Assembly (NCBI GenBank): GCA_902793465.1
Contig: CADBDT010000017.1
Span: 1 to 43,062 of the forward strand
Source: an uncultured Coriobacteriaceae bacterium
GTDB lineage: Bacteria > Actinomycetota > Coriobacteriia > Coriobacteriales > Atopobiaceae
Length of the DNA stretch: 43,062 nt
Direction: 5' to 3'
The notes under the pieces are model-generated. The model searched no databases, was not told the origin of the DNA, and saw only the letters and a program-made list of their open reading frames with translations. Positions 34,876 to 43,062 of this stretch are shown one piece after another (the first letter of the stretch is position 1; every line of letters begins with the position of its first letter). A program made the position numbers and the translations under genes.

Positions 34876-36330
34876 ATGGCCCGGAACAAAGAAGCTTCTG
34901 AACCAAAGACCGGTGTTGCCGGATGGAACGAAAGCGTGGGCATAGGCTCGCGCTCGTCTGCGAGCGGCTCGCGTCACGGCAAGGTAGTGGCCGACCGCAA
35001 AAGGCGCATAGCGTTTCTTGTGCTGCTGCTCTTAGTATGCGTTGCCAGCGTAGTGTGCTTCTGGCCGCTCCAAGAGCGCATTACGCGAGGTCTTTGGCTT
35101 CACGAAGGCACCGAGGTAACCATGGCCGCCCAGGCGGAGGATGGCTCCAAGCCAAGCGCGGAAGACCTTTCTGGTGCCGTCTCTACCATTAGTTCCAGGC
35201 TGCTTTCGGCAAACATATCCGAATATGCGGTAAAGCAGGGTGGCGAGGACTCCATTTTGGCCGACTTCCCAACAAGCGTGGATGCCAAGGCCCTTGCGCA
35301 GATCGCATGTGGAACCGGTAAGGTGGAGCTCGTGCTCTTTGACGACATTGGAGACGCAGATGCCCTCATAAAGTTAAACGCAGGGTCAAAGAACGTTCCA
35401 ATGAAGGAAGGCACGTACACCGCGTTCGTCGACAAATCCGGCATTGCCTCTGCAGACGTCATGCAGTCAAGCGGGATGTCCATGCTTCAGGTTACCCTTA
35501 ACGACCAGGGCAAAGAGAAGCTCTCCAGCGTGAGCAAGGAGCTTGCAGAAGACATGGGGAGCATCGCGCTGGTAATTGACGGACAGGTGGTCTCGCTTGC
35601 AACCATCACCGAAGAAAACACCGAGGGCAAGCTGCTCTTTACGAGCTCTATGACCGCGCAGGAGGCAAACGCCGCCAAGGTAGTAATACAGGGTAATCCC
35701 TTGCCCATTAAGCTCACGTATAGCAAGGACCAAACGTGCGGGGCGCTTGTAGGCAAAACGACGCTCTTTGTTATGGTGGGATCAATGATTGGCCTCTTGG
35801 TTGTTCTGGCTGTTGCGGCTTTTGTAAAATTCCGCAAGCTCTCGTTGGTTCTTTCCGGTGGCATGGTGGTGTTTACGCTGCTCATGCTTGGGCTCATGGC
35901 CCTGGCCTCCCGCGTAAACATGTTTACGCTTACTATTCCGGGAGTCGTTGGTGGGCTCTGCGCCACTGCAGGCACATTCATTTGCCTTTGGCTCATTACT
36001 ACGGGGTTCCGCAACAGGGTGCTCGACGGCAAGAGCACAAAGGGCGCTGCCACCTCTGTGCCACAAGAAGTCCTGCGTCCGGTTGCCGCTCCCTACGCCT
36101 TTATTTCGGTTGCCTCGATTGTGTTCTTGTTTATGCCCATGCCCTACCTGCGTGACTTCGGGCTCCTGTGGATCTTTGGCCTCATTTGCGGTATTTGTGC
36201 CGTCGCTTGGTATGGCATAACGCTTCTGCGCCTGGTTGCAATGGGTGCGGTACAGGCAGATCCGGCTGCATGGGGCGTGGCGCAAACGGATTCGAAGCCG
36301 GAGCCGTCTTCAGAAGACACGGCTTCCTAG
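34876..36330 (+). CDS. Degenerate SecD-like membrane protein
   Basis: This 484-residue protein has the SecD plan: one membrane helix (about 50-70), a large external domain (about 75-295) with VTLNDQGKEKL and VIDGQVVS, then five more helices (about 300-460). It follows tgt, where yajC-secD-secF normally sit. It departs from the family: the first conserved block reads LHEGTEVTM rather than LGLDLxGG, and the fourth-helix signature (usually AVDANVLIFERIREE) is replaced by ATAGTFICLWLITTGFRNR, without the Asp and Glu. No SecF follows. It may have lost export-motor function or be a divergent SecD. The ATG at 34876 follows AGAGGG; an ATG six codons upstream is possible. Confidence 0.75.
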   Translation: MARNKEASEPKTGVAGWNESVGIGSRSSASGSRHGKVVADRKRRIAFLVLLLLVCVASVVCFWPLQERITRGLWLHEGTEVTMAAQAEDGSKPSAEDLSGAVSTISSRLLSANISEYAVKQGGEDSILADFPTSVDAKALAQIACGTGKVELVLFDDIGDADALIKLNAGSKNVPMKEGTYTAFVDKSGIASADVMQSSGMSMLQVTLNDQGKEKLSSVSKELAEDMGSIALVIDGQVVSLATITEENTEGKLLFTSSMTAQEANAAKVVIQGNPLPIKLTYSKDQTCGALVGKTTLFVMVGSMIGLLVVLAVAAFVKFRKLSLVLSGGMVVFTLLMLGLMALASRVNMFTLTIPGVVGGLCATAGTFICLWLITTGFRNRVLDGKSTKGAATSVPQEVLRPVAAPYAFISVASIVFLFMPMPYLRDFGLLWIFGLICGICAVAWYGITLLRLVAMGAVQADPAAWGVAQTDSKPEPSSEDTAS

Positions 36331-36348
36331 CGCTGGGGAGAAAAGGGC

Positions 36349-39300
36349 ATGCCGGGACTGTTTGACAGCAAGCGCTGGGAGGTTCTTCCTCACTATGAGG
36401 AAGACGAGCGCTTGCTGTGCGAGAGTCTTGGCATAACCAGTCTTGTGGCGCGTGTTCTTGCCGCCCGCGGTATACGCGATTGCGAGCAGGCCAAGGAGTT
36501 TCTCCATCCGTCTTTGGAGCGCGATTGGGCCGATCCTCTGGATATTCCAGGTATGGATCAGGCTGTTGAGAGCGTTCTGCAGGCCATTACGCAAGGAAAG
36601 AGAATCGCCGTCTTTGGCGACTTTGATGTGGACGGGATGACCTCAACATGTCTGCTCACGCAAGGGCTCCGCTCGTTTGGCGCGCATGTGTTTCCCTATA
36701 TTCCGCATCGTTTTGGGGAGGGCTATGGCCTGTCGCAGGAGGCGCTCACGCGCGTAATAGCCGACTCGAGTCCCGAGCTCATTATTACTGTGGATAACGG
36801 CATTGCATCGCTCAACGAGGTTGAGTGGCTGCGAGCACAGGGCATAGACGTGGTTATAACCGACCACCACGAGCCAGGCGACCTTGTTCCGCGCAACGTG
36901 CCCGTTACCGACCCCAAACTCGACGAGAACGGCTACTCGCGAGAGCTCGCGGGTGCTGGGGTGGCGCTCAAGCTCGTTTGCGAGCTTGGCCGACGTCTGG
37001 GAAAGCCCGACCTGTGGCGGCAGCATACCGACCTTGCCGCCCTGGGAACAGTTTCCGACATGATGCTGCTGCAGGGAGAAAACCGCTCGCTTGTGGCAGA
37101 CGGAATAGAGCGCATGCGCAATTCCAAACGTCCTGGCATCCTGGCGCTTGCGGCCACGGCCGGCATAGACCTAAGCCAGGTTAATGCGGATGACCTGCCT
37201 TTCTCGCTCATTCCACGGCTCAACGCAGCGGGACGAATGGGAACGACGGAGGTCGCTCTTGAGCTCCTTATTTCGGAGGACATGGCGGAGGCAACCACGC
37301 TTGCGGCCATGCTCGAGGAAACCAACGCCAAAAGACGCGAGATTGAGGCCAGCCTCTCCGAGGAGGCGCTTTCTTGCCTGTCGCACACATACGACGGCGA
37401 GCGAGTGGTGGTGCTGGCCGGCGAAGGCTGGCACGAGGGTGTAAAGGGCATCGTTGCGAGTCGCATTGTAAACAAGTATCACGTACCCACCATAGTCTTT
37501 TCTGTGTCTGAGGGCATTGCACGAGGGTCGGGCAGAAGCGTTGGCTCGGTGGACTTGTTCCATGCCGTCGAGCAGTGCTCGGACTTGCTCGTGCGCTTTG
37601 GAGGCCATGCGGGCGCTGTGGGCGTAACGTGCGAGGTCAAAAACATCGATGCGTTTGCCAAACGCCTGCAAGCCGTTATGGAGCGCCTGCCTCAGGAAGA
37701 GTTTATGGACAGGGGAGAAATAACGGCGTTTGCATCCATGTCCGAGCTTACGTTGGAGGGCATAGGCCAGCTGGAGGCCCTACAACCCTTTGGCCAGGGT
37801 AACAAGAGGCCACTGTTTGGCTTACGCGGCGTGCGGATGACCAATCGCGCCCGCGTTGGATACGACAGCGCTCACCTGCGCTTTGTTGCAACCGACGGAA
37901 CTCACTCTATGCCAGCCATAATGTTTAGGGCTCCAAACATCGAGCGCGCATGCACGTTCGACGGCGAGGTGGACCTCGTGGTGGATGCCGTTAACGAGTC
38001 GTGGCAGGGCAGGACAAACCCCAAGCTCATGGTAAGCGACATTATCTATTCCTGCGACGCACCGGCAAGCCACGAGCAGGCAGTACATTGTGTGGAGGAG
38101 TCTGGCGGCAACGAGGCAAACATGGCATCGGTGCGCAGTCGCTTGGAACAGCTGCCAAGCCAAGAGCTAGACAAGGCCATAGTCTCGAACCTCATTGGCA
38201 ACAATCCGTTGCTTCCCGCGCAGCAGCAGGCGCTCGAACGTCTTGCGCAAGGCCATTCTACGCTGTGCGTTATGGCCACGGGTCGCGGAAAGTCGCTAAT
38301 ATTCCATGCGCATGCGGCGCGTATGGCACTTGGCATGCACAAGGCAAGCATCTTTGTGTATCCGCTGCGTGCACTCGTTTCCGACCAGGCGTTTCACCTT
38401 AACGACACCCTGGGGAAGCTCGGGCTTGTTGTTCGCGTGCTTACGGGCGAGACGCCGGAATCGGAGCGCATGGCCATATACAGTGCGCTTGACAGCGGCC
38501 ATGTGGACGTCGTGCTTACCACTCCCGAGTATCTTGCCATACACGCCAGTGACCTTGCGCGGTCCGGCAACGTGGGGTTTGTGGTGGTCGACGAGGCGCA
38601 TCATGCGGGGTCGTCGAGCAATGCGGGCAGGCAGGCCTACTCCAAGCTACCCGCTATACTCCGAGAGCTTGGCAATCCGGTTGCGCTTGCAGTTAGCGCC
38701 ACGGCATCCACGCATGTATCGCAGCACATATGCCACCTGCTTGGCATATTGGAGAATAACGTAATAGTGGATCGCACAACGCGCGAGAACCTTGCTGTTG
38801 TGGACCGCCGCGAGCTAGCGGATCGCGACGACTACCTTTGCAAGCTGGTGTCGCAGGGACAAAAGACGGTCGTGTACGTAAACTCGCGAAACCAAGCGTC
38901 CATGCTGGTAAGAACGCTTCGTGCGGGCGTGCCCAGCCTTGCCAACCAGATTGCGTTCTACCATGCGGGCCTCTCTCGCGCCCTCAGGCTGCGAATTGAG
39001 GAGGCGTTTAGGAGCGGTGGAATATGCTGCATAGTGTCCACCAGCGCCTTTGGCGAAGGCGTAAACCTCCCAGACATCCGAAACGTCGTGCTCTATCACA
39101 TGCCCTTTGGTGCAACCGAGTTCAACCAAATGAGCGGGCGAGCCGGACGAGACGGCAATCCTGCGCATATACATCTGCTCTACGGAAGTCGCGACGCACG
39201 CATTAACCGTCGCATCCTCTGGTCGCAGGCTCCGCCTCGCGACGATTTGGCCACGCTGTATCGTGCGCTCGTGACAGAGGACAGGCGATCGACCACAGGA

Positions 39301-39636
39301 AGACTCCTGCTTAGCGATGCCCAGCTTGTGGAGTGTTCGTTGCGCATAGACGAGCGCACTCATCTTACCGAGGCTTCCGTATCATGTGGCATCCTGGTTT
39401 TCGAAGAGCTCGGTCTCTGCGGCACGGAGGGCTTTGGGGAAGTTCGCAGTGTTCGTATGACCCATTCGCCGCACCGCGTCGACCTTGAGCGCTCGTTGCG
39501 ATATGCTGAAGGAATACATGCGCTCGAGGAGTTTGAAGCGTTTTGCGATTGGGCGCTTGTCTCGCCTTCGGACGAGGTCCTAAGCCGCATTAACAAGCCG
39601 ATTGTCCCGGAATTCGGTACGACGGTAGACGAATGA
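36349..39636 (+). CDS. recJ: RecJ exonuclease fused to an SF2 (RecQ-like) helicase
   Basis: This 1095-residue fusion has an N-terminal RecJ single-strand 5'-3' exonuclease of about 570 residues: FGDFDVDGMTST (about 89-100), TVDNGI, ITDHHEPG (DHH about 172-174), RLNAAGRMG and GSGRSVGSVD. The rest is a DNA helicase: ATGRGKS (Walker A, about 641-647), VVVDEAHH (about 746-753), VSATAS (about 782), a C-terminal helicase lobe with STSAFGEGVNLPDIR and QMSGRAGRDG (about 929). In other bacteria RecJ and RecQ act together as separate proteins to resect DNA. The ATG follows GGGGAG. It is followed by rel after 19 nt. The linker is continuous, with no frameshift. Confidence 0.92.
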   Translation: MPGLFDSKRWEVLPHYEEDERLLCESLGITSLVARVLAARGIRDCEQAKEFLHPSLERDWADPLDIPGMDQAVESVLQAITQGKRIAVFGDFDVDGMTSTCLLTQGLRSFGAHVFPYIPHRFGEGYGLSQEALTRVIADSSPELIITVDNGIASLNEVEWLRAQGIDVVITDHHEPGDLVPRNVPVTDPKLDENGYSRELAGAGVALKLVCELGRRLGKPDLWRQHTDLAALGTVSDMMLLQGENRSLVADGIERMRNSKRPGILALAATAGIDLSQVNADDLPFSLIPRLNAAGRMGTTEVALELLISEDMAEATTLAAMLEETNAKRREIEASLSEEALSCLSHTYDGERVVVLAGEGWHEGVKGIVASRIVNKYHVPTIVFSVSEGIARGSGRSVGSVDLFHAVEQCSDLLVRFGGHAGAVGVTCEVKNIDAFAKRLQAVMERLPQEEFMDRGEITAFASMSELTLEGIGQLEALQPFGQGNKRPLFGLRGVRMTNRARVGYDSAHLRFVATDGTHSMPAIMFRAPNIERACTFDGEVDLVVDAVNESWQGRTNPKLMVSDIIYSCDAPASHEQAVHCVEESGGNEANMASVRSRLEQLPSQELDKAIVSNLIGNNPLLPAQQQALERLAQGHSTLCVMATGRGKSLIFHAHAARMALGMHKASIFVYPLRALVSDQAFHLNDTLGKLGLVVRVLTGETPESERMAIYSALDSGHVDVVLTTPEYLAIHASDLARSGNVGFVVVDEAHHAGSSSNAGRQAYSKLPAILRELGNPVALAVSATASTHVSQHICHLLGILENNVIVDRTTRENLAVVDRRELADRDDYLCKLVSQGQKTVVYVNSRNQASMLVRTLRAGVPSLANQIAFYHAGLSRALRLRIEEAFRSGGICCIVSTSAFGEGVNLPDIRNVVLYHMPFGATEFNQMSGRAGRDGNPAHIHLLYGSRDARINRRILWSQAPPRDDLATLYRALVTEDRRSTTGRLLLSDAQLVECSLRIDERTHLTEASVSCGILVFEELGLCGTEGFGEVRSVRMTHSPHRVDLERSLRYAEGIHALEEFEAFCDWALVSPSDEVLSRINKPIVPEFGTTVDE

Positions 39637-39655
39637 GCGAAGAGGGGTCAAGGAT

Positions 39656-40462
39656 ATGAGGTTGCAAGGAGCGCAGGTTGCACGCACGCGGGGAAGTGGA
39701 ATCCCCGGCGCGGATAACTACCGGCTCCTGCAGTCTGCCTGCGAGAGCTATCTGGATTCCGATTCCTGCAAAAAGATCGAGGACGCCTATTGGTTTGCCG
39801 CGGAATACCACAAGGACCAGCGGCGGCGCTCTGGCGAGCCATATATAAACCACCCAGTGGAGGTAGCGCTTATTTTGGCAAAGGACCTCCATATGGATGC
39901 CGACACCATATGTGCCGCCATCCTGCACGACACTGTGGAGGATACCACGGCCACTTTGGATGACCTGTCCAAGCGCTATGGGCAAACCGTGTCGGAGCTC
40001 GTTGATGGCGTAACCAAGCTCACCAACATTCAGGTGTCAAACATGGACGAAAAGCAGGCTCTTAACCTGCGAAAGATGGTTCTTGCCATGTCCAAGGACA
40101 TCCGTGTGGTAATAATCAAGATTGCCGACCGCCTGCACAACATGCGTACGCTGGCTGCACTGCCGCCGCACAAGCGCGTGTTTAAGTCGCGAGAGACCAT
40201 GGACGTCTATGCGCCGCTCGCAGACAGGCTGGGTATCTCATCCATAAAGTGGGAGCTCGAGGACCTCGCATTCTTCTATCTGGAACCAGAGGAATACGAG
40301 CGCATAGCGCGTATGGTTCAGGATTCGCGTGCCCAACGCGAGCGCGATACCGACGAGGCAACAAAGGCGCTCTCCGACGAGCTTTCCCGCGTGGGCGTAA
40401 AAAACTACCAAATAAGTGGTTACGGACATCTACGACCTTATTGCCCTGCGGGTAATAACTAG
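39656..40462 (+). pseudogene. rel: rel (RelA/SpoT) 5' part: HD hydrolase domain, frameshifted
   Basis: The first 250 or so residues are the N-terminal half of a long RelA/SpoT (p)ppGpp synthetase-hydrolase. The HD hydrolase site is intact: SGEPYINHP (His about 66), LHDTVEDT (His-Asp about 91-92, Glu-Asp about 95-96) and IADRLHNM (Asp about 158). The protein leaves the family after KNYQISG near nt 40418 and ends 14 codons later with unrelated residues. The expected synthetase G-loop (RxKHxYSIYxKM) is missing. The ATG follows AGAGGGG. A hydrolase-only product may be made, or the gene is dead. Confidence 0.85.
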
Positions 40463-41918
40463 CACGGTGGAGGAGTGCTATACGGTGCTCGGCGCGGTCC
40501 ATTCGCTCTGGCCTCCGCTGCCCGGTCGGTTTAAGGACTACATTGCCACGCCAAAGGCCAACCTCTACCAGTCCTTGCACACCACGGTAATCGGTCCCGA
40601 TGCACGGCCCATAGAGGTGCAAATACGCACTGCCGAAATGCACGAGCATGCAGAATACGGCGTTGCTGCGCATTGGCTGTACAAGAAGTCCGGCAACTCG
40701 CAAGGCAAGATGTCGCGAGACGACAAGAGCATAGACTCCACTATCAATCACATTCGCAGGAGCCTAGACTGGGTGGGCGAGGACGATATAAACGACCCGC
40801 ACGAGTTCCTAACCAACCTGCGCGTAGACCTCTTTGAGGGCGAGATATTCGTATTTACGCCCAAAGGCGAGGTAATGAGCCTACGTCGCGAGTCAACGCC
40901 TCTGGACTTTGCCTACGCGGTTCACACCGAGGTGGGAAATCACTGCGTGGGGGCAAAGGTCAACGGCTCTGTGGTGCCGCTTACCTACCACCTGCAGATG
41001 GGCGACCGTGTGGAGGTGCTTACAAACAACAATGCCCGTCCGTCGCGCGACTGGATGAACATTGTGGTAACTCCCTCCGCGCGCTCCAAGATCCGGCGCT
41101 ACTTTGCGACCATGACCAAAGCGGACGACGCGGAGCAGGGAAGGAACGAGCTCGCAAAGGAGCTCCGCAAGCGTGGTTATGGCATTTCCACCAAGCGCAC
41201 CACCAAGGCCATCGACCAAGTGCTCCAAGCATTCGACGCAAAGAGCTCCGAAGCCCTGTTCCAGGCAATCTATTTGGGAAAGCAGTCGGTCAAGCAGGTT
41301 GCAAACCGCATACAGGCCGTCTTGGAGCAGGGGACCAAGGATCGCATTGCGCAAACGCAAACGCACTCGGAGGAGCAGCACCTGCGCCTGCCCCATAGCC
41401 ATGGGTCGCGCCATACGGCCGCGCAGCACAAGAAGAGCAGTTGCGGCGTGGTAGTAAAGGGAGATCCCGACCTGCTCGTAAGGCTTGCCCACTGCTGCAA
41501 CCCCGTTGCGGGCGACGACATTGTTGGCTTCATAACGCGCGGGAGAGGCGTGTCGGTACACCGTGCTTCATGTCCCAACGTAAAGGGCCTTATGAACAAC
41601 CCGGAGCGCCTCATAGACGTGGAATGGGATGCGTCCGGAGCAACTGAGTTCCAGGTAGACATAGTTGTTGAGGCATCCGACCGCATGGGGCTCCTTAAGG
41701 ACGTTACCATTGCCATCAACGATGCGGGAGCGCATATTTTGGCGGCATCCACACAGACGACTCACGAGGGCGTTGCGCGGCTACGCTTTAGGGTTGCGAT
41801 TTCCAGCGCAGGACTTCTGGACACGCTCTTGGCGGCCATAAGCAGGGTTCCCTCGGTGTTCGACGCACGCCGGCTTATGCCTGGCGAGGGGGCAAACCAG
41901 ATGAAGCGGAGGATCTAG
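40416..41918 (+). pseudogene. rel: rel (RelA/SpoT) 3' part: synthetase remainder, TGS, zinc-finger and ACT domains
   Basis: In the +1 frame relative to the 5' part, the Rel sequence resumes at TDIYDLIALRV (nt 40422) and runs to the normal C-terminus. It has RFKDYIATPKANLYQSLHTT and IEVQIRT of the synthetase, a TGS domain (about residues 140-200), CCNPVAGDDIVGFITRGRG of the zinc-finger domain and an ACT domain. The synthetase cannot be complete because its G-loop is missing. A GTG at 40416 could in principle start translation, but no ribosome binding site is visible. The 3' end lies 1 nt before the next gene. Confidence 0.85.
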
Positions 41919-41919
41919 C

Positions 41920-42552
41920 ATGGACGAGAACAGCAGCATCCGGCAGTTTGCCGTGGGCCAGTTGCAGACCAACTGCTATGCCCTCATTAGCGACGGAGCA
42001 TGTCTTGTGGTGGACCCCGGCGCCCAAGGCGCGCAGGTTGCGCAGGCGTTGGAGGAAGTAAAGGTTGAGGGTATTGTTGCCACGCACGGCCATCACGACC
42101 ACGTGTGCGGTGTGGCGGCGCTCAAGAGGCTTACGGGCGCGCCGTTTTCCATTGGCTGGGCAGATGCCGAGCGCGCGCAGAATGCCATGGAGCTTTCCTC
42201 GCACGTGTTTGACGTCTCGCAAACAGACTTGGAAGACGCACCGGCTCCCGACCGTCTGCTGCGCGAGGGCGACGAGCTAGTGGTCGGTAACGAGAAGCTC
42301 GTGGTGCTGGAGTCGCCTGGCCACACTGAGGGCGGCATAGTGCTCTTGGGCGACGGGATCGCGTTTATGGGCGACACGCTCTTTGCGGGTTCGTGCGGTC
42401 GAACGGACCTTGCGGGAGGGGACCATGCCACGCTCATGCGCACGCTGCGGCGCCTAAAGGCAGAAATACCGCCCTCTACGGTGCTGCTATGTGGTCATGG
42501 TCCAGCCACGACCATGGAGTGCGAGCTCGCCACCAACCCCTGGCTGCAATAG
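41920..42552 (+). CDS. MBL-fold metallo-hydrolase (glyoxalase II-like)
   Basis: This 210-residue metallo-beta-lactamase fold protein has the metal motif THGHHDHVCG (about residues 48-57), SPGHTEGG (about 130), GDTLFAGSCGRTD (about 148-160) and GHGPATT (about 191). This is the YcbL/glyoxalase II-like subset, which hydrolyses thioesters such as S-lactoylglutathione or related bacillithiol- or mycothiol-type conjugates. Its exact substrate is not evident. It begins 1 nt after the rel stop, the usual neighbour of rel in many Gram-positives, so co-transcription is very likely. Confidence 0.85.
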   Translation: MDENSSIRQFAVGQLQTNCYALISDGACLVVDPGAQGAQVAQALEEVKVEGIVATHGHHDHVCGVAALKRLTGAPFSIGWADAERAQNAMELSSHVFDVSQTDLEDAPAPDRLLREGDELVVGNEKLVVLESPGHTEGGIVLLGDGIAFMGDTLFAGSCGRTDLAGGDHATLMRTLRRLKAEIPPSTVLLCGHGPATTMECELATNPWLQ

Positions 42553-42622
42553 GCGGTACCTGCAATGCGGTATCCGAGGTGTCACTAGCGGCACCACGCT
42601 TTTGTAAGATCTGGTAAGACGA

Positions 42623-42660
42623 CCTATCAAAGGGAGTATCCCTTTTGATAGGTTTTCGCA
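42623..42660 (+). terminator. Probable terminator after the rel-MBL operon
   Basis: CCTATCAAAGGGA (42623-42635) pairs with TCCCTTTTGATAGG (42639-42652, one bulged T) around GTA and is followed by TTTTCGC. It lies 70 nt after the MBL gene stop. The stem matches the hairpin at 1712-1736 in several positions, including CCTATCAA and TTGATAG. Confidence 0.7.
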
Positions 42661-43062
42661 TTGCGACCTAACGGTTCGAGTCCCTGTAATCTTGCCTAAT
42701 AAAAAAGCCCCCATTGCTGGGAGCGTTAACACTTATGGTGCCCGAGGTGGGACTCCCGCGCAGCGCTTCGCGCTACGCTCAGGGACCTCGTCGCTTCGCT
42801 CCTCAGCCCGCAATGCTTTTCGCATTGCGACCTAACGGTTCGAGTCCCTGTAATCTTGCCTAATAAAAAAGCCCCCATTACTGGGAGCGTTAACACTTAT
42901 GGTGCCCGAGGTGGGACTCCCGCGCCGCGCTGGCGCGCGGCGCTCATAGGCCTCGTCGCTTCGCTCCTCGGCCCGCAATGCTTTTCGCATTGCGACCTTC
43001 CGGTTCGAGTCCCTGTAGCATTTCCTAACAAAAAAGCCCCCCGTTCTGGGGAGCCTTGCAAA
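42661..43062. repeat. Tandem 165-bp structured units with tRNA 3'-end-like ends
   Basis: Units start at 42661, 42825 and 42990 (164 and 165 nt apart; the third is cut by the window end). Each begins TTGCGACCT..CGGTTCGAGTCCC, which includes a tRNA T-arm-like string. An A6 run and a GC stem follow, then (in the first two units) GGTGCCCGAGGTGGGACTC, which on the minus strand reads as the last 20 nt of a tRNA (GAGTCCCACCTCGGGCACCA). Small hairpins follow, ending with GCAATGCTTTTCGCATTGC. On the minus strand the GC stem followed by T6 is a terminator shape. No full cloverleaf is present and no protein gene is seen in the 510 nt after the MBL gene. Confidence 0.82.
43021..43055 (-). terminator. Minus-strand terminator of an element beyond the window
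   Basis: On the minus strand GGCTCCCC, a short loop and GGGGGGC are followed by T6 (plus-strand AAAAAAGCCCCCC). It would end a leftward transcript entering from beyond 43062; by analogy with the two preceding units, that transcript may be a tRNA. Confidence 0.55.

Noticed and set aside
40399..40405. In-register slippery heptamer A-AAA-AAC just before the rel break, as a programmed -1 frameshift
   Set aside because: A -1 shift leads to the wrong frame; the downstream Rel sequence is in the +1 frame, and no frameshift could restore the missing G-loop residues.
42661..43062. Complete tRNA genes
   Set aside because: Only T-arm and 3'-end-like pieces are present; no 5' acceptor strand, D-arm or anticodon arm folds with them.

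Overview
This 43 kb window looks like a chromosomal segment of a gut- or oral-type member of the Coriobacteriia (Actinomycetota), most like Atopobiaceae/Olsenella relatives. That placement is inferred from the protein families, the moderately high GC, the phasin-like/UbiB pair, the RecJ-helicase fusion and the gene neighbourhoods; no rRNA is present to confirm it. The genes are mostly housekeeping and metabolic, separated by an unusually rich set of structured intergenic repeats. No phage, plasmid, IS transposase or CRISPR array is visible.

Layout. 1-390: a long inverted repeat whose centre carries three 75-bp tandem copies. 388-4049: a DUF1015 protein (-) diverging from a phasin-like/UbiB-kinase pair (+). 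4123-4323: a second long inverted repeat. 4337-9669: a GT-B-like protein (-) diverging from tetR, a GPH sugar symporter and a GH36 alpha-galactosidase (+), with a nested double TetR operator between them. 9689-10679: two near-perfect 39-40 bp-arm hairpins around a Tat-type lipoprotein cyclophilin. 10749-15023: a leftward marR-ABC-ABC operon encoding a heterodimeric exporter. 15243-22604: a 2453-residue cell-wall protein (PI-PLC domain, beta-helix, about 20 Listeria-Bacteroides repeats, sortase tail). 22647-25538: alpha/beta hydrolase and methionyl-tRNA synthetase (-). 25640-25815: a third long inverted repeat. 25922-30684: a DUF3267 metalloprotease-like membrane protein, an HD-GYP sensor, thrH, queH and queA. 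30720-32102: a third 36-bp-arm hairpin and a tail-anchored coiled-coil protein (-). 32390-36330: HPr, a Cof-type HAD phosphatase, tgt and a degenerate solo SecD. 36349-42552: a RecJ-helicase fusion, a broken rel (RelA/SpoT) gene and an MBL-fold hydrolase. 42623-43062: a terminator and 165-bp tandem units carrying tRNA 3'-end-like pieces.

How the parts fit. queH, queA and tgt supply three steps of queuosine tRNA modification (base insertion, epoxyqueuosine formation and final reduction). The tetR block looks like an inducible alpha-galactoside uptake and cleavage system that also controls a glycosyltransferase-like enzyme. The marR operon is a self-regulated drug-type exporter. The most striking observations are the rel gene that has lost about 56 nt encoding the synthetase G-loop, the RecJ-helicase fusion, the SecD homologue lacking the family's signature residues and a SecF partner, and three distinct families of structured intergenic repeats, several of them beside or between converging genes.
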